A DNA stretch of 64,000 bases, taken from the NCBI GenBank assembly GCA_949152475.1, contig OX424565.1, positions 9,803,953 through 9,867,952 of the forward strand, given 5' to 3'. This document shows, one piece after another, positions 12,247 through 24,400 of this stretch. Origin of the DNA: Terebella lapidaria. Taxonomy: Eukaryota > Annelida > Polychaeta > Terebellida > Terebellidae. The notes beneath the pieces were generated by a model. It was not told the origin of the DNA. It did no database searches and was given only the letters and a program-made list of their open reading frames with translations. The position numbers and the translations under genes were made by a program. Every line of letters begins with the position of its first letter. Position 1 is the stretch's first letter.

Positions 12247-13676
12247 GGTGGTATGAGTGAGTACGCTGTGCGCATAATAACGCGCATGTTCAATCAAGCG
12301 TGACAACGATGTTCTAGTACGGCAATGCCCTGCGTGCTTGCTTTTTCGATCACTTTGGACGCCTTTGGTGGTCAAACTCCAGTAATATCATGATAAAATT
12401 GTTGGCTCTATGTTTTAGGTCTAATAATTGTGTGGTTGCATCCATGTTGTACTGTTTTAAATTACACATTGTATTTGTGCAATGTAATGATAATTGACCA
12501 ATGTAGTTCCCGGCTTGTTCCGTACGCATGCTATATCTTGAACTGGAATGAAAATTTGAGCAAACATGGTAAAATATGACAGGCAGAGTACTAATACCTG
12601 AATACACCATGAAATGATATCGAAATTCGATCATGTTGCTATGGGCATAAACGTGTATTTGAAGCATGCTAAATTTGCTTATAATGATTTACATGCTAAT
12701 CAATAAACTACATAGTGCTGAGCATATTTTACAGGTTTCTTCTATGTCTTGGCAACAGCATCATCGGTCATAGAAAAGTGGTTGCTACCCTCTGTATAGA
12801 TTGATTCGGGTACTGATTCGGAATATAGATCTATTGGCCATTGATGTCACGAAAAGGAAGCTTACATTCTTCGCCAATATCACCGTGTGGTTTGGTAATT
12901 GATATTCATGGTTATAGTATTACAGTACCAACATCGGTTGTCATAGCAACCTCCATTGTACTGGTAAATATGCATCCTAAATTGTTAACTGTTTTATACT
13001 CTGTAGACCCAACCTTGAAATTAATCGTGAGAAATTGTTTGCTTCCAAACATTCAAAAACACAGATTCAACGCACATGGATACATGGGTTAAAACACATG
13101 ATCACCGGATGTATTGGCTCCAACAACCACAATTTTATCCCCCGTGACCCCTATTTTTTTCTTCATAATCAGAATCTTTGTGTTTCTGGTTACAAAATAC
13201 ACCAAATCTGGCCATTTCTTGAAAAAATTAGCAGTGGTAGAAGAAAAAAACTGGATATGACGTCTCTGATTAGCAATGTAAATGGGCAGAAAACAATGAG
13301 AAAAACACCTGATCACCAGATATATCTTGACACCAAACACCTCAATTTTCCCCCCATGACCACTATTTTGTCTTGATAATCAGATTCATAGTGCTTTTTT
13401 GTACAACATATGCAAAATCGGAATTTTTTTAAAAACAAATTAGTCTTAATAGACGACAAAAATAAAATTGACACTTATGCGATCAACCACTGACAACAAT
13501 GTCAATCTTCCGGCAACTGTGAGATCTGACATAAGTTGTTGAATGTAGATTATTTTACAGGGGAGCCCCGGTACATATGGTTCTTATTTTTTTGAATGAA
13601 CACATGTAACCTTACTTTTCCAAAACCACAATTATTTGGGATGTCTTGAAATTTTTGTTTACTCACTAATACCACC
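12247..13676. mobile_element. TTAA-flanked TIR element, 1430 bp (Kolobok/piggyBac type)
   Basis: TTAA lies at both borders (12243-12246 and 13677-13680). The 17-bp terminal inverted repeats GGTGGTATGAGTGAGTA (12247-12263) and its complement (13660-13676) differ at one base. It is inserted in a 38-bp minisatellite that continues on both sides. The GGTGGTA terminus fits Kolobok better than piggyBac, whose ends usually start CCC. No transposase frame. It contains a perfect X-box-like GTTGTCATAGCAAC at 12937-12950. Confidence 0.7.
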
Positions 13677-13840
13677 TTAAGTGTTGGCATATTTGTTGAG
13701 GGCGTTTTGTAATGTTATGTGTTGCCATGTTTGTTGAGGGTGTTTTGTAATGTTGAGTGTTGCCATGTTTGTTGAGGGAATTTTGTAATCTTGAGTGTTG
13801 CCATGTTTGTTGAGGGCGTTTTGTAATGTTGAGTGTCACA
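13677..13840. repeat. 38-bp minisatellite, right part
   Basis: Same unit and orientation as 12083-12246, interrupted by the TTAA element. Confidence 0.85.
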
Positions 13841-15094
13841 AATCACCATGTTTGCGTCCCGGGCCACAGTTCACTTGGCCCAAGTATCATGTCCTGCATT
13901 TCCCTCTACCGGGTATATATTCAATAAAGATTAAAAAGGTGACAGACGGATTGAACATGCACAACAAAGGAATTTCACATTTTAGCCCCTCTGAGTGGGT
14001 CGTGTGCGCACAGAGTGTTTTCAAGGCCTGGTGTCTATTGTATATACATGTACATGTACGCCAATATCCCCATTGTTACACAGTGCAAAACAACATAGAT
14101 AAAATGCATTTATTTCCAATCTCTTGAAAGAAAGAATTATAATTTAATCATACATACCGAAACAAAATACATACAAATGAGGTATAATATGAAATAATGA
14201 ATAAAACAATTACATGATTAAAAATATTGGTACCACAAATAAAATTTTCCAGGACACAAGAGCACGCAATTGATTTTAATTAAATTTAAAATAATAAATA
14301 CAAATCTAAGAACCCCGCATAAAGCACAAATCCAATTGACAACATTTTTGCAATTATACGAGCTTTAAACATAAGTTGATAATTTTCGTATAAAGTATTC
14401 AATGTGAAATATTGAGTCTGGAAAAAAGTAAGAATTTTATGCAATATGTCCACGATGTTTTTCATACACATAAAATTATCCATGCACTTAGCCGCACAAA
14501 CACAGACATACGCATTCAATAGTTTGATCAAATACCACTTAGTTTACAGCTCGCCATTTCTTTCATTCACACACAAATCACAGCTGACTGCGCACAGGAT
14601 CGTTCATAGTTAAGACATCATTACAGAATAAACAGCACACTGAAAGTAACGAGACGTTTTCCAGTCGCCGACAACTGGGTGAGTGTATCCCCCTCCGCTG
14701 TTTAATGTTTTAGCATATGTAAATAAGTGAGTGATATTATCTAATAATATCATTACAGGTATGAAATCTTCACTGACAGAAGTTTTGCCTTTCTTAGTCC
14801 AAAAATATATATTTCTCAACTTAAGTCTTAACAAGTGAAATTTGTGTTAATTTATTCAGTAATTGCACAAAACCATCAACCCTATACACACATTCAGTAT
14901 GATTTGATTTCATATGACAAAATAATGGAATGATTTCAAACCTCAAACTGGATATTTACCGTTTTTGTTATAAGTTAACTCATCAACTTTATTCATTCAA
15001 TCTCTCCGAAAAACAATAGGTATCGTGTATGGTGTACATGTAGGTCAACCTCATACTTGCTCAACATGCCTCTATGATATAGCAGTGATTCCTG
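13841..15094. other. Non-coding stretch with Helitron debris
   Basis: No gene seen. 14645-14840 resembles a worn version of the Helitron 3' end and its satellite (CAGTCGCC... and GTGTATCCCCC words). The rest is AT-rich and featureless to me. Confidence 0.4.
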
Positions 15095-15170
15095 TAAAAC
15101 TAGATGCTTTACGGTCGCCTATGACCACATGGGTGTATCCCCCTGTTGCCCTATCAGGACCGTTGCCTAA
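15095..15170 (-). mobile_element. Helitron 3'-end remnant
   Basis: Matches the 3' terminus of the Helitron at 15326-16929: CTAG, then GGTCGCCTATGACCAC, then GGGTGTATCCCCC, read in the same orientation. Only the end survives. Confidence 0.55.
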
Positions 15171-15325
15171 AAATGTTAATTCAAACAAAATATCATTAGG
15201 CCATGTTTTTTTTTTTCTTTGTTTCCCATCAACTTTTTTTTCGAAAAGTACCAGCCAGCCAGTTCACGCCGGACAGACGGACGCAACGGCAATAGGTTAT
15301 CAGACCTATGGCCCGGTAACCTAAA

Positions 15326-16929
15326 CTAGACGCTTCCGGTCGCCTACGACCGCTTGGGTGTATCCCCCGTAGCCCTATCATCCCTGTTGCCCCAAATATA
15401 TCACTGATGTACATTGTGAGTGTGAAACCTTTCAAGCTTATTGAAGGACGAATTCAAGATCACCACTAAAATCACTGCATACGAATTTCCATTTCGACAT
15501 GTTCGATAAAATAACGAAATTACAGCCAGATAAAAGTTTTCACCCAAAGTTATACTTCAACTCAGAATATTTGACAAACTTGGTTCCAAGTTGAAATTCA
15601 AGCAAAAGTTGACAAAAACTGCATTTCAAGATGACTAAATTGGAGCCAGATCGAACTTTTCACCATAAATAAATAGATGATATTTCAACTCATACTATAT
15701 GCCAAACTTGGTTCCAAGTTGAAATTCAAAGTAAAAGTTGACCAAAACTACATTTCAAGATGACGAAATAGGAGCCAGATCAAACTTTTCACCATAATTT
15801 AAATTTTAATTCATAATAATTATGTGCCAAACTTGGTTTCGAGCTGAAATTCAAGTAAAAGTTTACCAAAACTGCATTTCACGATGACGAAATTGGAGCC
15901 AGATCGATTTTTTCACAATAAATTATATTTTAATTCATAATATGTGCCAAACTTGGTTTCAAGTTGAAATTCAAAGTAAAAATTGACTTTAATGGTAAAA
16001 ATAATGTTAACTTATCCAGTTACACCCATGAAATCTCTACTGGACAAAACTTTTAAATTGTTGAGCCCAATAATAAATGTTTCTTGTCTTAACTATTTTT
16101 CTTGAGGTCATTAATAGACTTAACTAGTAAAAATGATGTTAACTTATTCGGCTACAGCCATGAAATCTCTACTGCACAGAAGCTTTACCTTGTTGAGCCC
16201 AATAATAAATGTTTCTTGTCTTAACTATTTTTATTGTGGTCAATAATAGACTTAACTAGTGAAAATAATGTTAACTTATTTGGTTACACCTGTGAAATCT
16301 CTACTGGACAAAACCTTTACCTTGTTGAGCTCAATAATAAATGTTTCTCATCTTAACTTTTTTTATTGTGGTCAATAATAGACTTAACTAGTAAAACCAA
16401 TGTTAACTTATTCAGTAATATTGTTCTGTTTTCACCAAAAACATCAGTTCTGTATTCTGAACAAGAATCCAGTGCAATTTGCCTTCATAGTACAGGTTAT
16501 TGGAGTGATCACACATGTCAAAGTAGGCATTTTAATTGTTGTAATAAGTTAACCTCTCAAACTTATTAATATTTATTCGATCATTCTGAAAAACAATAGG
16601 TTTCGTGTGATGGTCTTTCTCATTGAGCCTGTGCGATTTCATCATCATTCATCGAAAACTCCCACCTGTAGAGCGTTCACAACCCATGTGTGTTAAACAG
16701 GCTAATTTGAGCACAAAATGTTACACCAATCGGCTATTTTGGTTGCTATGGCAACCAAAATCGATAGGTGTTGAGATCTCACCATAAGTCATGTCCATAT
16801 AAAATATTATCAAAATCGGTTCAGATTTGTAAGCTGTAGCGCGTTCACAAGAAAGTGTCTGCGGACGCGGACGCGGCGGCGGCGCGACGATCGTAAATCC
16901 ATAGTATCCGCCGAACTTTGTTCGGGGGA
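15326..16929 (-). mobile_element. Non-autonomous Helitron with two satellite arrays (copy 1)
   Basis: Read on the minus strand it starts TCCCCCGAACAAAGTTCGGC at 16929 and ends GCGTCTAG at 15326. A 3' hairpin (CGGTCG-TAGG-CGACCG) lies 7 bases before CTAG. The flanks are A on the 5' side and T on the 3' side, with no target duplication. TC...CTAG termini, a subterminal hairpin and A^T insertion define Helitrons. Inside, in element orientation: a CG-rich segment with repeated GCGTCC, then about three 132-bp units (TTAACATTATTTTTACTAGT...), then about four 121-bp units (TTGACCAAAACTGCATTTCA... complement). No Rep/helicase frame. It closely resembles the inverted copy at 54112-55740. Confidence 0.85.
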
Positions 16930-17001
16930 TACAATAATACTTCTTTCTTGAATATGTTAAGGTATCTTTCCCAGAATTTTCAGAAAGATCGAACCGTACA
17001 C

Positions 17002-17790
17002 TTCAAAGATAAAATTAGCTCAAGGGCTTAGATAGGTCACTGGACAATTTTTATTCAAGCACCACAGGTGAGATATGACATTGAGATTTACCAATCAAGG
17101 TCATCTTTGTGTACATCAATGTCACCATTAGGTGTGCTGCATATCATTTTGTATACAACATATACTAGTATTCATAATACAAAAATAATGTCTATCTACA
17201 AGTATTTAGTCCGTAAAGGCCAATTTACACATTTCAGGTCAGGCATGACCTTGAGATTAAGCCTTTACGGTAAACTGAAGTCAACCTTAAGGTTACCAAA
17301 AGAAGGTGACCACAATATATGTCCACAATTGATTCATAATCTCTAATCTCAATATTAAGTGAGATATTTAGAAAAATGTGCCCCATTATAAAGCATAGGA
17401 GAATTCAACATGGAAAAGTCCCATTTGGGCCGAGTTTGAGCCCAAAATGGCCCACTTCGAGCAATTCAAGGGAAACGAAACTTATACACGTCACAGGGGT
17501 TCATATGAGGAGTATTACACATCAATGGGTTACTGAACAGATTTTGAGAAAACGACTGTCGAAGTCCAAAATTGGCCGTTTTTCATCGAAAATGGCCGTC
17601 ATTTTGAAAAAAAATGTGAACATCCAAAATTTAGAAAATACCTGCTTCTTGAAATAATTTTCGGCATTTTTCGGCAAAATTTCGAAAGATTCGATTGTAA
17701 ACTTCAAAGATAAAAATGTAGACAGCAACAGACGACAACGGACATAACGCCACGGCAATAGGTTATTGGACCAAAGGTCCGGTTACCTAA
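17002..17790 (-). repeat. Copy of the GGTTACCGGAC-end repeat family
   Basis: Left end AGCTCAAGGGCTTAGATAGG then TCACTGGAC; right end AATAGGTTATTGGACCAAAG then GTCCGGTTACCTAA. These are the two family termini in inverted order relative to 52811-53745. The body contains ATGGCCGTCATTTTG-type words and TCAAGGTCA at 17095-17103. No coding frame. Confidence 0.65.
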
Positions 17791-18490
17791 ACAATTTCTG
17801 CTAAAACCATTTCTGCTGAAATGCCTTCATTTTGCTACAATCCAGAGTATAATACATGTAAATATAGGGAATACCTCGATCACACAAAATACCATGTAAA
17901 GTAGTAAATAACAATTCACAGTTGACATGATAGTCTGTGTTTATTATACCGTATGACTATCTTCTTATTGCAAGAATATCCGACATGGAAACAGTCACGA
18001 AATGCAAGCATGTCGGCTGCAGCGCATGCTGCCCATTTATCAATGAACCAACAAAAATATCAAAGGCACAATTTGTACGGTTATAGTTATCCGAGATCAC
18101 ATTTTAAATATTCTGTATAATACAATGATATCATAATGCGAGAACAATGCAGAATTGACTCCTTTGGTGACAGCCTTGCCCACTGTAAACTTTAGAACTT
18201 AACAGACACTGCCTCTCACAGTTGGTGACACCTTGCCTACTGGTGACTCTAGAATTTGGCAGATCATACTGCTGATGACAACCTTGCCTGATGAAGACTC
18301 TAGAATTTGGCACATACGCGTACTGCTGGTGACAACCTTGCCTGCTGAGGAACTCGGCAGATACCTCTGGCGACAACCTTGGCTGTCATGGACTCTGGTA
18401 CTTGGAAGGCACTGTTGGTGACAACCTTGTTCATCGAGGACTCGAGAACTCGGCAGACACTATTTGTGACAGCCTTGCCTGATGAGGACT
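17791..18490. other. Sequence 3' of BORA with short degenerate repeats
   Basis: From about 18160 to 18490 a degenerate unit of about 60 bases recurs (GGTGACAACCTTGCCTGATG, GACTCTAGAACTTGGCAGAC). The BORA stop codon lies at its edge, so the 3' UTR probably runs into this array. No poly(A) signal was assigned. Confidence 0.55.
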
Positions 18491-21400
18491 CTAGAACTCA
18501 GCAGACATGGACACGCGGAAGTTGGGTGCCCTGTCAAGGTCCGCTGGTACCAGGTAGTTGTTGCTGTCCTGTGTGTCATAGTGTTCCATGAGTGTGGGGG
18601 CGTGAGTTGGTTCGAGATCTGGCAGCCTCTGTGACACCCCCAAAGAGCTGCAGTAGCGTTGGTAATCTTCACCGGCACGCTCCAGAACCTGTTTCGCCAA
18701 CTCACCTAATGAAACACCCAGGGGGAAAAATGTAAACAAATGTCAATCTGAGCAGTTATATGCTAAGTCAAGATTATATCACACCATGGGTGCTGTACCT
18801 TACCAGCAATTTGTTTAGTTTGTTTTTTCTTCAGAGTGTAAATCGATGAATTGATCCTGAGCATAGTCTTCAAGATTGTATTCAATGGCCAATTTACATG
18901 TTTTCAAGTAGTCGTTTTTGAGCAGGCATATAAATCTGTCAGGTTAATGATATTTCATGTAGAGTAGTTTTGTTTAGTTAGGTTATTTGGGGGAATTTTT
19001 GACACTACTCAGGTACATCTGAGGTCAACTTCAAGGTCATCATTTAAGCTTTGCCTAAAAGCATTTTGTCTAGAAAGGCCAATTTACAGATTTCAGGTCA
19101 GACGTAAACCTTGAGGTTTACCATTCAAGTTCATCCGAGTTCTAGTTCAAGTCACCTAAATATCAACCTTAAACAGTCCAGACAACAAAAGCTTATTTTT
19201 GCAGAAATATCATTTTCTGTATTCCTGCAGGAATACGAAATATTGTATTCAAAATATAGAAATACATGAAACTGTATTCCTGTTGTCAGAACAAAATACA
19301 CAATATCATATCATATTTGGTTTTGGAAGGGTTAGTCGATAGTTGGTTGGCCCGTAGCCAGTCATTGAGAACACACAAAGATTCTGTGTCGTCTTCGGAT
19401 TATTCCTGGGCAAAATTTCAGAAAGTATTGAAGATAAAATTTTAAGGGCATAGTGTTGAAGGCCAGGGATCTGTTTATGAGTCTGGTAACATAAACTTGT
19501 ATCACATGTTTTAAATATTCAACATCATAATGCCAATTTCGTAGCCTCACACAAACCACCAAAAACATGTAGATACATTTTGAAATGAGACTAGGAAATA
19601 GACAAAGAACAAAGCTAAGTTATACACATATTTATACTCACTTGGGAGAAGGACAGTCTGCCCTGAGAGAACAGCCTCATTGTCATCACAGCCCTCAGAG
19701 GAGTGAAACGCTGGCATGCCAATAGCATTCAGAAGCTCAGGTCTAGAGTGTGTGGGCTTGTTCTGCCGCGACTCGTCAAGTGATATCGACTTGCCAAGTA
19801 CTTTCCTGGCACGCCGGATTACCTCACAGTCATGGGACCCCTGCCCGGAGACCGTGGTTTTCGTGATTGAATTTTTGGATGACACATGTCGGATCATCGG
19901 CCGTTTCCTGGCCTCGGGTTGATGGTCGTCGACTCGGTCAACAGCATCACTGACATCGATTCCATTGTCGTAACTGGTGAATGGCAAGCCGCTGAACTGC
20001 TGGGTCAGGTTTGTGTGACTGGTGGCCAGCCCAGTGTCCTGGGTCGTGGTCAGCTGAAGACTGTTGGTGTTGTAGCCGGTGTCCTGGCTGACGAAGTAAG
20101 TCTGTTGTGCTGCCTCATACTCTGAGGCCTCGTCATCAGTGTACTGTTTGTCATCGTCCATATGACGGTGAGTGCTGGAGGCGGCGAGGTCAGCAGCTGC
20201 CAGGAACGACAGTCCTTCGTCCATAGACAGTGCCAAGTCCACTTCCATGTGGTGACCGTCAAACTCGACTGGCTTCGGTTCATCGTTGGCTGGCCTAGGG
20301 GACTTGGGCATCAACAACTCAATTGGAACAGGGATCTTTTTCGCCATTCTTCCTCTACGTCTCAACCCTGACAACAAATGATCGAATTTGCTTGATGACT
20401 GCACCAATCAACTGACAAGTGAACACAAAGTTCTGATAATCACAGTCGGACCAGCAACATCAATACTTACAAGATTGTGATTGTGGTGAGTTGGCAAAGC
20501 TGCCTTCCATCTGTGTGATGGGTGACATTCCCGGGCTGAGTAAGCCGGGACTGGGATGTCGAAGAGAGTGACGGCCAGAGCTGGGGGTGGCCTGGAGGGG
20601 CTGGGGGTGAGGAGACGCCTGGCCACGACCACCAGGAATTGGGCTGAATCCAGGCGAGTCCATCATGTCTGGGTCAGACGAGCATCGACGCAGTCTGGCA
20701 GGTGTGAACGGGCATAAAGACTGTGGCCCTGAGATAGGACTGGAAGAGAACTGTGCCTGGATAGAGAGAAAGAGTGGCAGGTCAGTCAGTTGACAACACA
20801 GCAGCACCGTACACTACACTGACACATGAACTGTCCAACACTTACTGAGGCAGGTGTCTGCATAGAGTCGTTCTTGTGCAACTGTTTGGGAGTCTGAAAC
20901 TTGACTGGAGATACATCAGGAGATAACTCAAAGTTCATCCCGGTCCTTGCTGTGCTTTTGTTTGCTCTGTCAAAGAGAAAATCACTTTCAAAAAGTTTTC
21001 ACCTACCATAATGCAAAGCTTACCTTGGTATCATATATGGTAGGTGAGCCATGTGTTAACAACTATGAATTTAGTACAAAATGTCTACAGCATCTACGAG
21101 GAGGTCGCCTGTGAAGGTACAGTACATGTGGAGCCAGAAACTCCATATAGTAACTGGTTAACCTCTAGAAATTACTTGTGGGATAGCCGACATGTACAAT
21201 CACTGCCGGTTGCCAGACTGACTTTATGCCCTATATTTGTTGTTGTTACCTGACGGGGCTGGGCGCTGACTCGACCTCGCCGTGAAAGAACAGTTTTCTG
21301 CGTAGAGACGACGTGCTGAGACTGTCAGCTGTGCTCGAGTCCTCTGAGTCTCGACCAGCTGACTGGGTGTAGTGATCTCCTGTGAAGCAGCAGAAAATAA

Positions 21401-24400
21401 GTTTAGTAGTCACTGTCACACTCACCTTGTTTGGCTACACAACATGCTTGAAGAAATAACTGATATAGCAAGTTTACCATTTCAACAAAAGGAGGATTGA
21501 GTTTTAGACCACTTTAGTGAGATGAAAAAGTAATAAAAACCTAGCATTTTCTCCACATCCAGATCAGGTGGCAGACTCAGTGTTGTTTGACAAACAGCTG
21601 TAGGAAATAAAACCTTAAATATGAGAAACAACTAACAGAACACAGCACAGATACAATGATTAATGGAATTTAAGCGAGTAACGGATGTAAAAGTAATTTG
21701 AGGTAGCCTAAACTCTTACTCTAAATTGCACCTTACAATTTAAATAGAACCAAAAAAAAAAATCAACAAAGTCCACTATCTGAAGGCTGGTATTATTGAG
21801 AATGACAGAATGAGCTACCTCAAGCATGCAAGCCCTTTTCTTATGTTAGATCATACTGTACTAACCATCAGCTTTATCTGTGGATGTCCTGCTACGATCT
21901 GATGTCGGTGTGTCCACGTGATAGCCGTAGTCCATCACTCTTGCTGGGCTGCAACCTGGTGAACAGAGAATCAACAGAGGAGTCAGATGTCTTGTGCGGA
22001 TGCACAGATGGGGTGACAGACAGACAGACAGACAATGTATGTGAGTGAAGCCACTCAGGTAATCCTGTGTCCTGGGGCTTTCAGGGGATGTATTTGTTTG
22101 TATCCACTGAAAAATGTATCATTGTTGAAGCTCTAAATACAATCAGAAACCCATAAGAGAGGTATGGGTTTCTGATATAATACAATACAATAGGGCCTGT
22201 AGTCACGTGTAGGCACATAGACGGGGCGACAGACAAACATGTTAGTGAGACGTTTGGTGTAGGCACACAGACGGGGTGACAGACAGACAGACATGCGAGT
22301 GTGACGTTTGGTGCTGGCACACAGACGGGGTGACAGACAGACAGACAGACATGTGAGTTAGACGTTTGGTGCAGGCACACAGACGGGGTGACAGACAGAC
22401 AGTAATGTGAGTGAGATGTTTGGTGCAGGCACACAGACGGGGTGACAGACAGACAGACAGACATGTGAGTTAGACGTTTGGTGCAGGCACACAGACGGGG
22501 TGACAGACAGACAGACATGTGAGTGAGATGTTTGGTGCAGGCACACAGACGGGGTGACAGACAGACAGACATGCGAGTGAGACGTTCGGTGCAGGCACAC
22601 AGACGGGGTGACAGACAGACAGACATGTGAGTGTGACGTTTGGTGCAGGCACACAGATGGGGTGACAGACAGACAGACATGCGAGTGAGACGTTTGGTGC
22701 AGGCACACAGACGGGGTGACAAACAGACTGACAGGTGAGTGAGACGTTTGGTGCAGGCACACAGATGGGGTGACAGACAGACAGACAAGTGAGTGAGACG
22801 TTTGGTGCAGGCACCCAGATGGGGTGACAGACAGACAGACAGACATGTGAGTGAGACGTTTGGTGCAGGCACACAGACGGGGTGACGGACAGACAGATAG
22901 ACCTCACTGACCTGGAGCTGGGGTGCGGGGAGTAGCGGGCAGTCGGAGCGGCTTCTGTTTTGAGTTGTCTGTCCAAGGGGACGGAACAATGACGTTTTTA
23001 GAGAAGTAGGAGTTGATTATATCTTGAGCTCTACTCTCCAGGTCCTGGTCGTGTTGTCTGTAAAAAAAAAAAAAAAAATCTAAAACAAATCTGTGCAATT
23101 ATTGTCTCGTAATGCAAAACGCCTCACTGCGCGATCTTGATTCAGCCCATACACATAGCATGCAGTGCCATGCACACTTCAAAGTCACTTTCAGAGTATG
23201 ACTATGTGCATGTCAAATAAATCGACAATAGATCTTCACAGTGAAACAGTACTAGTAAATGTTTTCCAGGGGAAATAATTCCATTTCAGTTTAGGTGCTT
23301 ACGTTCATACACAAGCAAACTAGTTGATGATGTATATGATAAGAATGAACAGTATTGTGAAATACCTTAGCTACACGTTGTACACATGAACTGCACTAGT
23401 TTACAAATACGATATTGTGTATTTTATATGAACAACAGGAATACAGTTTCATGTATTTCTATATTTTGAATACAATATTTCGTATTCCTGCAGGAATACG
23501 GAAAATGGTATTTCTGCAGAAATACGCTTTTGCTATATGGTCCGTACCGGTTTTCGCAACTGGCATAAATTAGTTAATATTAGAAATGACCAAAATAATG
23601 GACACATCCAATCAGGCAAGTTTATAAATGAAAGAAAATCGGCTGCTGTTACTGTAGAACTGGTTAAATGTCTGGTGAATCGAAACCAGATATTTCTGTA
23701 TTTGGATAATATTGATAAGCTACAAAACTGACTGAGAGGAAAACTGGCTTGGTGTGGTCTCGATGTCAACAGGTTTCAACACTGCAAGCTCATCTATTGT
23801 CCATTTGAAAGACTTGGGCGTCTGAAACACAACAAATCATTAGTGCACAAACATCAACCCATCACAGGTGCATACATGTAGCTATCACAAACTAGATTTG
23901 TCATGATGGTGAGCATGTTAACTTACATTCTCTGAGCTTGAGCACTGAGCAAAGACATTAGGACTGAACACAGATCCATCAAGACGTTCCAGCATGTTCT
24001 CGTCAAACGGGTTTCGTGGAATCTTTCCAGATGGTGCTCTCAATGGTGTTCCCTGCAATGAAGGTTACATTTAGCATGCGATATGAGAGCGAGGAGGGTT
24101 ACACCTACAGTGGTCCCCCTCAGATAAGACCTACCCTTCTGCCACAAAATTAAGGTTTTATCTAAGGGGATGTCGTATTAGAGGGGTGTATTTACATGTT
24201 AACATTCTCCTAGCGCCACCCGAAAAAGTCTTTACAGAGGGGAAAGTCTTTATTGAGGGGGGTCTTATCTGAGGGGGACCACTGTGCCCTCATTCATGCT
24301 GTATGGTGCCTTCTATCCCCACATGTTACATGAAAGCGCCATAACAACAATATTTCCCCTCCCAAGATCATAAAGTGTTTCTTCACATTCTGATCTTGCT

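Noticed and set aside
22081-22989. 302-codon minus-strand frame, Cys/Ser/Val-rich repeats
   Set aside because: It is the translation of the 54/58-bp minisatellite inside a BORA intron; all three frames are open for the same reason.
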